A stretch of DNA of 20,937 nucleotides from JBFJVZ01 sp041623895 (lineage in GTDB: Bacteria > Planctomycetota > Planctomycetia > Pirellulales > Pirellulaceae). The notes under the pieces were generated by a model. The model had not been told where the DNA came from. It did no database searches and saw only the letters and a program-made list of their open reading frames with translations. The position numbers and the translations under genes were made by a program. The stretch spans positions 1 through 20,937 of the forward strand of contig JBFJVZ010000079.1 in the NCBI GenBank assembly GCA_041623895.1, written 5' to 3'. Shown here piece by piece: positions 15,081 through 20,937 of the stretch (positions are counted from its first letter, which is position 1; each line of letters starts with the position of its first letter).

Positions 15081-16097
15081 ATGAAGGCACTGTACACTGG
15101 GATTCTTTCAGAAGGCACCACATCGCGGCTGCGTCTCGATGCGCTCAAGCGTGTGACGGATCGCTGGACATGGTCGGCCCTGGACACGGACATACCATTT
15201 CGCGCTCAATCTCGGCTCATGCGTTCGTTGGCATTTCGCTTTCGCGTTGGCAGTGCTGTTCGTGCCATCAATGGTGAAATTGTCAAATCCCTTGCCAATG
15301 ATCGCTACGACCTGATCTGGGTGGACAAAGGAGTCTACCTGTGGCCGGAGACGGTCAAGAAATTGCGAGCGCAAGCTGGGCTGCTGGTACACTACACACC
15401 CGACACTGCGTTTCTGAACAACCATTCGCGGTTCTTTGATGCCACCGCCGACCTGTATGATTTGCTGATCACCACCAAATCATTTGAACAGCAGCAGTAT
15501 CTTGATTTGGTTGCAGCTGATCGTTTGATGGTAACAACTCAGTCTTACGATGGATGCCAGCATCGACCGCGCTGTAGTTTCGCAGACAAACGGCACGAAG
15601 CGGTCTTTGTTGGACTTTGTGAATCGGATCGTGAGGATTGCATCCGAGAGCTGATCAAAGTTGGAATACCCGTGCGGCTTGGCGGCCACGGCTGGAATCG
15701 TTTCCTTCGTCAACAGCGGGGCAACCCGCTGATCTGTTTCGAGGGGGCACGAGTCTTCGGTGATCGTTACACCGATTTGCTCTCCGCCGCAACGGTCGGT
15801 TTGGGATTGCTGACCAAACGATTCCCCGAATTGCATACAACGCGGACGTTTGAGATCCCGGCCTGTGGTACTGCCCTGGCGACCGAACGTAACGTGGAAA
15901 CTTCGCGATTATTTGCAGAGGACGAGGCAATATTCTTTTCGGACTATCGGAAACTGGCTGAGCGGCTAAAAGACGTCTGGAGCTCGCCCAAGACGCTGGA
16001 ATCGATTGCCCAGCGGGGCCTGGAAAAGGTCCGATCGGCTGGATTGGACAATGACACGGTGATGCGTCAGGCGCTTCAGCGAGTCCGCCTGATTTGA
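15081..16097 (+). CDS. CgeB-like GT-B glycosyltransferase
   Basis: The product has 338 residues from the ATG; a TTG at 15078 would add one residue. It starts with KALYTGILSEGTTSRLRLDA, a short GT-B entry segment. YDLIWVDKGVYLWPETVKKL and LLVHYTPDTAFLNNHSRFF resemble the N-terminal half of CgeB-type proteins. AVFVGLCESDREDCI opens the C-terminal domain. The block around 248-290 (FPELHTTRTFEIPACGTALA, then LFAEDEAIFFSDY) is the characteristic Glyco_trans_1_2 signature, with the R-TFEIPACG motif and an acidic donor-site segment. CgeB itself is a Bacillus spore-surface maturation protein; the wider family contains sugar transferases of polysaccharide and glycoprotein loci. Substrate unknown. A 325-nt gap with a large inverted repeat follows. 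Confidence 0.85.
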   Translation: MKALYTGILSEGTTSRLRLDALKRVTDRWTWSALDTDIPFRAQSRLMRSLAFRFRVGSAVRAINGEIVKSLANDRYDLIWVDKGVYLWPETVKKLRAQAGLLVHYTPDTAFLNNHSRFFDATADLYDLLITTKSFEQQQYLDLVAADRLMVTTQSYDGCQHRPRCSFADKRHEAVFVGLCESDREDCIRELIKVGIPVRLGGHGWNRFLRQQRGNPLICFEGARVFGDRYTDLLSAATVGLGLLTKRFPELHTTRTFEIPACGTALATERNVETSRLFAEDEAIFFSDYRKLAERLKDVWSSPKTLESIAQRGLEKVRSAGLDNDTVMRQALQRVRLI

Positions 16098-16130
16098 GCA
16101 AGTGTTCTGAAGTTCGATTCGACGGACCGC

Positions 16131-16254
16131 TAGGCTTCGTCTCAAAACGGGAGGGCGAGGCTCCCGCCGAGCCGCACTTTGTCGCCAACGCCACGGCTCA
16201 GCGGGAGCTTCGCCCTCCCAGTTACCACGAATCTGAGTTTTGAGATGAAGCCTA
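16131..16254. repeat. Large interrupted inverted repeat (family B)
   Basis: The left arm is continuous at 16131-16174. The right arm is in two pieces: 16194-16219 pairs with 16149-16174 at 24 of 26 positions, and 16237-16254 pairs with 16131-16148 at 17 of 18 positions. Two of the three exceptions are G-U wobbles in a + strand transcript. The 17 bases at 16220-16236 have no partner and would bulge out. The loop is 16175-16193. The core GGGAGGGCGAGGCTCCC, read on the opposite strand, encodes GEAPAEP-like peptide, which I recall as common in planctomycete intergenic repeats. It has no T-tract, so it may insulate or stabilise RNA rather than terminate in the classical way. Confidence 0.85.
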
Positions 16255-16422
16255 GCCAAGCTAGCGCTTTGTCAAAACACTACGGTGTTTGGAAAGATAT
16301 TCCGGCATTTCTGATACCGAAGGGTGGTTCAAAACCATTTCCTCTCTTTTGCTGCTCGGCCATCTCGGGTACTACGTACCTAGTGCGTCGCCGAAGTTTG
16401 GCGATCAAGTCCGACCTGACGA
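16255..16422 (+). other. Non-coding leader with four short hairpins before the polymerase gene
   Basis: Together with the inverted repeat this completes the only gap over 300 nt (16098-16422). I see no gene or convincing promoter. Four small hairpins are visible: 16275-16290 (6-bp stem, TACG loop), 16325-16337 (5-bp stem), 16368-16380 (5-bp stem) and 16388-16404 (8 pairs including one wobble, ending 18 nt before the TTG at 16423). They could be chance, or a structured 5' untranslated region. Confidence 0.3.
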
Positions 16423-17898
16423 TTGATCTTGATCCAAGTGACTGATCCGCAACCCTCCTTGGCAGCTATTCCACGACGTGTGCCTCAGGCTTTGGCGGCG
16501 TCCTACTTGCTTCAGCCGCGCGGCATCGAAACGGGATCCGCGTTTGCTTTGATTTGCCTTGCCGCGCTTGGTTATTTCCAGCTCATCCATCCCGCCATGG
16601 CGTCAATGGCTGTCTTGGTGCTGGTGATGGCCGAATTCGTTCGGCGGATGGATCGTGGAATTCCGTTGCTGCAAATCACGGCCGCCATCGCGACGCTCCA
16701 GTGGCTGATCGGACCGACACTGACCTATTACCTAGGTCTCGTGCATGGACGATACTTTATGTACGTACCGGATTCGGTCTATTTCCACTATACACTGCCC
16801 GCCACATGCGCCTACTGCGTTTGCGTGCTTGGCTTCGGCGGCTCGCTGGACCAGAGACGACTTTTAGGTTTCGTCAGCAGGGATCATTATTTTGGCGTCG
16901 GTTTGTTGTTAGTCGCTGTGTCGTTCGCATCACAGTTCGCTGCCGGTTTCATGCCGAGCGGGTTGGCATTCCTGTTTCATCTATGCTCGCAGGTTCGCTA
17001 TGTCGGCGCACTGTATTTTCTGTTCTCAAATCACCGCGCACGATATGTGTTGGCAGTAGCGGCGTGCGCGCCGTTGTTCTTTGCGTCGGCCGAAAGCGGA
17101 ATGTTCCACGACTTGATTTTGTGGCTGGCCATGTTGTCAACCTTCTGGATTGCCCGTCGGAAATGGAATCTTCTGCCCAAGCTTTTGTTCATCATGATTG
17201 GTGGTCTTTTTGTTTTCACAATTCAGGTCATCAAGCAGGACTATCGCGTCAAACTGGATGCGGGAAAGGATCCGTCGCTGGTGGGCCAGGTCATCGGTGC
17301 GATTTCACAGAAACGGTTCTTGGAGGACGACGTCTTGTCGCTGGCAACCGCACGCTTGAACCAAGGCTGGATCATTTCGGCCACGATGCTAAACGTTCCT
17401 TACCGAGAACCATTCGCGGGCGGTGAAACGATTAAGACCGCGGTGTTGGCGGCTTTTATGCCGCGACTACTGTTCGAGAACAAAAAGGGTGCCGGCGGAC
17501 AAGAGAACTTTCGGCGATTCACAGGTCTTCCCATCCAACAAGAAACCTCGATGGGAATCAGCCCACTGGGGGAAGCGTACGTGAATTATGGCGTGGAGGG
17601 TGGCATCGCCTTCATGGCCGTGTTCGGAATCTGCTTTTCACTGCTATACCGCTTTGTGGCCACCAAGGTTGTTCGTCATCCCGATCTGATCTTCTGGATT
17701 CCGCTGATTTTCTACCAGGGAATCAAGGCGGAAACGGAAATGATCGTGGTGGTCAATCAATTAGTCAAAGGATCCGTGATCGTGCTGGTCGGCTACTTCA
17801 CCATCAAGCGTATCTTCATTCCCTTGCTCTCGGGACGGGACGGACGGTCGATGCGGTTTGGTACAGTCATGCCGGCACTGCGTCGTTACCAATCGTGA
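16423..17898 (+). CDS. Polytopic membrane protein, probable Wzy-type oligosaccharide repeat-unit polymerase
   Basis: The reading frame opens after a TGA at 16417, and the first usable starts are TTG at 16423 or 16429 and GTG at 16438. The next ATG lies inside the first membrane helices, so an upstream non-ATG start is required. From 16423 the protein has 491 residues. About twelve hydrophobic segments are visible (roughly 38-75 as two, 81-103, 118-140, 156-175, 187-202, 207-222, 228-244, 251-270, 390-411, 421-435, 443-463). A long polar loop (about 271-389) ends in SPLGEAYVNYGVEGG (380-394), which resembles the GE-Y-N-G motif of Wzy-type polymerases. Wzy joins undecaprenyl-diphosphate-linked repeat units at the outer face of the inner membrane. 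An O-antigen ligase-like role is the main alternative. It is the only candidate in the window for a polymerisation step. Confidence 0.75.
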   Translation: MILIQVTDPQPSLAAIPRRVPQALAASYLLQPRGIETGSAFALICLAALGYFQLIHPAMASMAVLVLVMAEFVRRMDRGIPLLQITAAIATLQWLIGPTLTYYLGLVHGRYFMYVPDSVYFHYTLPATCAYCVCVLGFGGSLDQRRLLGFVSRDHYFGVGLLLVAVSFASQFAAGFMPSGLAFLFHLCSQVRYVGALYFLFSNHRARYVLAVAACAPLFFASAESGMFHDLILWLAMLSTFWIARRKWNLLPKLLFIMIGGLFVFTIQVIKQDYRVKLDAGKDPSLVGQVIGAISQKRFLEDDVLSLATARLNQGWIISATMLNVPYREPFAGGETIKTAVLAAFMPRLLFENKKGAGGQENFRRFTGLPIQQETSMGISPLGEAYVNYGVEGGIAFMAVFGICFSLLYRFVATKVVRHPDLIFWIPLIFYQGIKAETEMIVVVNQLVKGSVIVLVGYFTIKRIFIPLLSGRDGRSMRFGTVMPALRRYQS

Positions 17899-17920
17899 AT
17901 CGTCGTCGCAATCCTGAGCA

Positions 17921-17952
17921 CCAGCCGCGAAGCGCTGGAGCCGCAAAGCGGC
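17921..17952. repeat. Two adjacent small hairpin-forming palindromes
   Basis: CCAGCCGCGAAGCGCTGG (17921-17938) is a near-palindrome with one extra C, and GCCGCAAAGCGGC (17940-17952) has a perfect 5-bp stem with an AAA loop. They begin 23 nt after the polymerase stop. There is no T-tract. Confidence 0.5.
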
Positions 17953-17992
17953 AAGAATACGCAACTTCAAGACGTACGCTGCGGGTTGACCG

Positions 17993-18043
17993 TAGGCCGG
18001 GACGAGTCCCGGCAGCAGTATCGCCAGGCCAGGTCCTGGCCGA
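17993..18043. repeat. Double-palindrome repeat (family A, copy 2)
   Basis: The first unit is GCCGGGAC-GA-GTCCCGGC (17996-18013) and the second is GGCCAGG-T-CCTGGCC (18027-18041). Unit order, spacing and the flanking GTAGGCC match the element at 11676-11727. The first unit differs from copy 1 by an A-to-G and a matching T-to-C change on the other side of the palindrome, which keeps pairing intact. It lies 27 nt before the ATG of gene 17. Confidence 0.8.
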
Positions 18044-18070
18044 CATCTCCTGATCGCCGGCTCAGATGCA

Positions 18071-19165
18071 ATGACGCAAAGCTCGATTTGGCTGGGAACT
18101 GTGGGTTTGGGGCGACAGTTTGGTGGTGTCGCTCACGTAGCCCGCTGCACGGTCAATGCGTTCAGCGGAAAGGAATCCCCTTTTCGACTCAGTCGCATCG
18201 TTTCCTTACTTGATACGCGCGATTCGATTGAAGCAACTTATCTTACGAAGGAACTCAGCATCAAACGCTGCCATGGCAGCCGAGTTTGGTTCACCGCACG
18301 AATCATCGCCCAGGCAGCGTCGCCACCCAGCCTGGTGCTGTTTGATCATGTTGACATCGCACAGTGCCAAATGCTCCTACCGCGTTGGCGACGGCCGCCT
18401 TACACTGTTTGGGTCCATGGAATCGAAGTCTGGAAAGAACTTCCCAAACGTAAGCTGGACGCACTGCGCGGCGCGGATTTGCTGATTTTCAATTCCGGAT
18501 TTACCAAGGATCGATTTGAATCGTTTCACGGTCACGACTTTCCAGCCAGGATTGTTCATTTGACCGGCGGCCAGATCGACCAGGACTCGCAGCGATTGCA
18601 AACGGCTCGCAAGCCGTGGATCTTGACCGTCGGACGGTTGGAACCCAATCGCCCCAAAGGGCACAAACAAATTCTCGATGCATTGCCAAAAATTGCCGCA
18701 GCGGTGCCTGAGGTGCAATGGCACGTGGTCGGCAAAGGTGGGGCCTTGGATTCGTTTCGCCGGCTTGTTGCCAATAGTCCGGCCAGCAACCACATACATC
18801 TTCACGGATTCCTCCCCAACGATCAGTTGCAACAGCTATTTTTTGACAGTCGCGTGTTTGCCATGCCCAGCTTTGGCGAAGGATTTGGCGTGGTGTATCT
18901 GGAAGCAATGGAGCGTGGTTGCGTGCCGCTGGGTTCAACATTGGATGCCGCGCCCGAAGTGATTGGTGATGGTGGCGTCTGCTTGGATCCCAACGATCGG
19001 GGTTGCCTGGAAAACACTTTGATCGAGATGCTCACTGAATCCGAAGCGGATTTCGGCAAGCGATCGGAGCGAGCCTTAGCCAGGGCGTCGCTATTCGCTC
19101 CACAAAAATTTCACAGCAACCTGATCGACGCATTACAAACGATCGGCGATCGAGTGAGCAACTGA
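18071..19165 (+). CDS. Family 4 glycosyltransferase (GT-B)
   Basis: The product has 364 residues. IWLGTVGLGRQFGGVAHVAR (6-25) contains the Gly-rich acceptor-domain loop. YTVWVHGIEVWKELP (111-125) and LLIFNSGFTKDRFESF (137-152) are typical GT4 N-domain segments. WILTVGRLEPNRPKGHKQIL (183-202) starts the donor domain. MPSFGEGFGVVYLEAMERGC (265-284) contains the complete EX7E motif (Glu270 and Glu278). It should be an active retaining sugar transferase acting at the cytoplasmic membrane. It follows the repeat-rich gap 17899-18070 and overlaps the next gene by one base (TGATG), so genes 17 and 18 are translationally coupled. Donor sugar unknown. Confidence 0.94.
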   Translation: MTQSSIWLGTVGLGRQFGGVAHVARCTVNAFSGKESPFRLSRIVSLLDTRDSIEATYLTKELSIKRCHGSRVWFTARIIAQAASPPSLVLFDHVDIAQCQMLLPRWRRPPYTVWVHGIEVWKELPKRKLDALRGADLLIFNSGFTKDRFESFHGHDFPARIVHLTGGQIDQDSQRLQTARKPWILTVGRLEPNRPKGHKQILDALPKIAAAVPEVQWHVVGKGGALDSFRRLVANSPASNHIHLHGFLPNDQLQQLFFDSRVFAMPSFGEGFGVVYLEAMERGCVPLGSTLDAAPEVIGDGGVCLDPNDRGCLENTLIEMLTESEADFGKRSERALARASLFAPQKFHSNLIDALQTIGDRVSN

Positions 19166-20319
19166 TGCACGTTGTCCACGTGATTCGCGATTTGGATTCT
19201 GTCAGCGGCGGCCCGTCCCGATCTTTACCGGCCCTGCTGCGCGGTTTAACACGAGTTAACCCAAACATGAGGCTGGCGGCCGTGTTTCAAGATCGCGGCA
19301 ACGACATCACAATACGACCAAACGAGGAATCAAACGTCGAATTCACTCCCCTGGCGGGCGGATCGCCGGGACCGTTTCGCGTCCGCAAACATCTCGATCG
19401 CGTCCACCGTCAACAGCAAATCGACGTGATTCATCTGCATGGTCTTTGGAGCCCATCGATTCATCTTGCGGCGGGCCTCGCTCGGCGTCACGGCATTCCC
19501 TACATCATCAGTCCACGAGGGATGCTGTCGGCTTGGTGCCTGAACAACAAATCGATTCGCAAACGGATTGCTTGGTGGTCGTACCAGCAGCGAGACTTGC
19601 AGCGTGCCGATTGCATCCACGCCACCAGCGGGGACGAAGCTGACGATATTCGATCGACGCTCGCCGCGCCGCCCATTGCCATGATCCCGCACGGATGCGA
19701 GCTTCCGCCGATTGGCTACACGAAGAAACGATCCGATTCGCCGTTGGCGGTCTGCATCACCCGGATCCATCCTGTGAAAGGTTTGGCAGACCTGATCGAC
19801 GCCTGGGCGAACGTTCACCCGCCCGGCTGGCAACTGGTCATCGCGGGACCGGATTCAAACGGATACGCGGCCCAGCTCCGTCAGCAGATCTCACGACAAC
19901 AGCTTGATCATTCGGTACGTTTGAGCGGCGCGGTTGACGGCAAAGAAAAATGGGACCTGCTGTCCGAAGCCGATTTATTCCTTTCCGCATCGCACAGCGA
20001 GAACTTTGGCATGTCGATCGCTGAATCGTTAGCTGCCGGGACGCCGGTGATTACCACTCAGGGAACACCTTGGGAATCGGTCATCGATCATCGCTGCGGC
20101 TGGTGGGTACCGATCGGCGTGGACGGGCTTGCTGCCGCAATCCGTGAAGCGACATCCCTGCACAGCGGCGATTTGCTTGCAATGGGCAAACGCGGATCCG
20201 ACTTGATTACGTCGCAGTTTTCCTGGGATGTGATCGCCGGGCGAATGTTGAACGTGTATCGATGGTTACTTGATCGGTCGATAGATATGCCGGCTGAGAT
20301 ACAGTCGGGTAGGGATTAG
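19165..20319 (+). CDS. Family 4 glycosyltransferase (GT-B)
   Basis: The product has 384 residues. HVVHVIRDLDSVSGGPSRSL (2-21) carries the glycine-rich GGP acceptor loop. VIHLHGLWSPSIHLAAGLAR (88-107) and YIISPRGMLSAWCLN (113-127) are strongly characteristic of WcaI/PimB-like GT4 enzymes from exopolysaccharide loci. AVCITRIHPVKGLADLIDAW (195-214) opens the donor domain. SASHSENFGMSIAESLAAGT (274-293) holds EX7E with Glu279 and Glu287. All expected motifs are present, so it is probably active. It starts on the last base of the preceding stop codon and ends 7 nt before the carbamoyltransferase gene. The specific sugar cannot be inferred. Confidence 0.95.
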   Translation: MHVVHVIRDLDSVSGGPSRSLPALLRGLTRVNPNMRLAAVFQDRGNDITIRPNEESNVEFTPLAGGSPGPFRVRKHLDRVHRQQQIDVIHLHGLWSPSIHLAAGLARRHGIPYIISPRGMLSAWCLNNKSIRKRIAWWSYQQRDLQRADCIHATSGDEADDIRSTLAAPPIAMIPHGCELPPIGYTKKRSDSPLAVCITRIHPVKGLADLIDAWANVHPPGWQLVIAGPDSNGYAAQLRQQISRQQLDHSVRLSGAVDGKEKWDLLSEADLFLSASHSENFGMSIAESLAAGTPVITTQGTPWESVIDHRCGWWVPIGVDGLAAAIREATSLHSGDLLAMGKRGSDLITSQFSWDVIAGRMLNVYRWLLDRSIDMPAEIQSGRD

Positions 20320-20326
20320 TAGAAAC

Positions 20327-20937
20327 ATGAACATTTTAGGCATCAACGCATATCACGGTGACGCGTCGGCGGCCATTGTCGTTGACGGCGAACTGGTTGC
20401 TGCTGTGGAAGAAGAACGTTTCAACCGCATCAAGCATTGGGCAGGATTTCCTGCCCAATCCATTCGCTATTGCCTGGATGTGGCTGGAATCGGCGCCGAT
20501 CAGTTGGATCATGTGGCGATCTCGTTCAACCCCAAGGCAAACGTTGCCAAACGGCTCGCTTTTGTCTTACGGCACCGCCCCAGTATTCACGCGATCGTCG
20601 ACCGCTTGAAGCGGCAAGGCAAAACATTGGCATTAGAAGACCAATTCGCACAGGCGGTGAATCTGGATCGCAGCAGCATCCGCGCTCAGTTTCATCGCAT
20701 CGAGCATCATCTGACTCACGTTGCGGCCGGCTTTTTGGTGTCACCGTTCGATCAAGCGGCCGTCTTGTCGGTTGACGGCATGGGCGATTTTACAAGCACG
20801 CTGTTGGCGCACGCAGCGGGTAATCGATGGGACGAACTGGGGCGAGTGTTCTTTCCGCATTCGATCGGTTTCTTGTACAGCGCGATGACAATGTATTTGG
20901 GATTTCCGTACTATGGCGACGAGTACAAAGTCATGGG
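20327..20937 (+). CDS. NodU/CmcH-type carbamoyltransferase, 3'-truncated by the window
   Basis: The frame is open from the ATG at 20327 to the window end, giving 203 residues of a family usually near 550-600. It starts with NILGINAYHGDASAAIVVDG (2-21), the ASKHA-type phosphate loop with its His10 and Ser14. VEEERFNRIKH (27-37) and IEHHLTHVAAGF (125-136; HH-x2-H iron site) follow, then VLSVDGMGDFTSTLL (146-160) and LGFPYYGDEYKVMG at the edge. These are diagnostic for enzymes that transfer a carbamoyl group from carbamoyl phosphate, through a carbamoyl-adenylate, to a hydroxyl. NodU carbamoylates Nod-factor sugar, and a similar sugar decoration is likely here. AGGGA at 20311-20315 is a weak ribosome-binding candidate. 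The C-terminal domain is outside the window. Confidence 0.93.
   Translation, partial: MNILGINAYHGDASAAIVVDGELVAAVEEERFNRIKHWAGFPAQSIRYCLDVAGIGADQLDHVAISFNPKANVAKRLAFVLRHRPSIHAIVDRLKRQGKTLALEDQFAQAVNLDRSSIRAQFHRIEHHLTHVAAGFLVSPFDQAAVLSVDGMGDFTSTLLAHAAGNRWDELGRVFFPHSIGFLYSAMTMYLGFPYYGDEYKVM

Noticed and set aside
16131..16254. The large inverted repeat as a Rho-independent terminator.
   Set aside because: It has no following T-tract, a 19-nt loop and a 17-nt bulge; it fits a dispersed repeat better, though an effect on transcription is possible.
16269..16301. Possible promoter with TTGTCA at 16269.
   Set aside because: No good -10 box lies at 16-18 nt; the nearest AT-rich hexamer GATATT is about 21 nt away, and the bases form a hairpin instead.
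16554..17426. A 290-codon + strand frame inside the polymerase gene.
   Set aside because: Its product is rich in Arg, Ser and Cys without domain motifs, while the overlapping frame gives a coherent membrane protein with the GEAYVNYG motif.

Overview
The window reads as the middle of a large surface-polysaccharide (exopolysaccharide, capsule or O-antigen-like) biosynthesis locus. Nineteen protein-coding genes all lie on the + strand; the first is cut at its 5' end and the last at its 3' end. I see no RNA genes, CRISPR arrays, insertion sequences or phage genes. The source is probably a planctomycete of the Pirellula/Rhodopirellula type. This is an inference from moderate GC content, mostly absent Shine-Dalgarno sequences, and intergenic inverted repeats whose antisense reading gives a GEAPAEP-like peptide that I associate from memory with those genomes. 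No database search was possible.

Region 1 (1-11645) is compact, with genes overlapping or separated by 1-44 nt. In order it holds an SGNH/GDSL hydrolase, a sulfotransferase, a GT2, a GT4, a GT2, an asparagine-synthase-like amidotransferase, a GT2, an unassigned GT-A-like protein, an acyltransferase-3 membrane protein, a GT2 and a small methyltransferase.

Region 2 (11646-20937) is looser, and several gaps contain palindromic repeats. It holds a GT2, a GT-A-like protein, a GT-B protein, a CgeB-like GT-B protein, a polytopic membrane protein best read as a Wzy-type polymerase, two GT4 proteins and a NodU/CmcH-type carbamoyltransferase. The repeats lie before genes 12, 15, 16 and 17 and divide the region into modules.

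Working model (inference): about twelve glycosyltransferases assemble a complex, possibly branched repeat unit on a lipid carrier at the cytoplasmic face. The sulfotransferase, acyltransferase, methyltransferase, amidotransferase and carbamoyltransferase decorate it, the SGNH protein may add or trim O-acyl groups, and the Wzy-like protein polymerises exported units. Flippase, export, initiating-transferase and nucleotide-sugar genes are not in the window and would have to lie outside it. The most notable features are the combination of five different decorating activities, two GT-A-like proteins I cannot place in a family, and two copies of a double-palindrome repeat that differ by a pairing-preserving base-pair swap.
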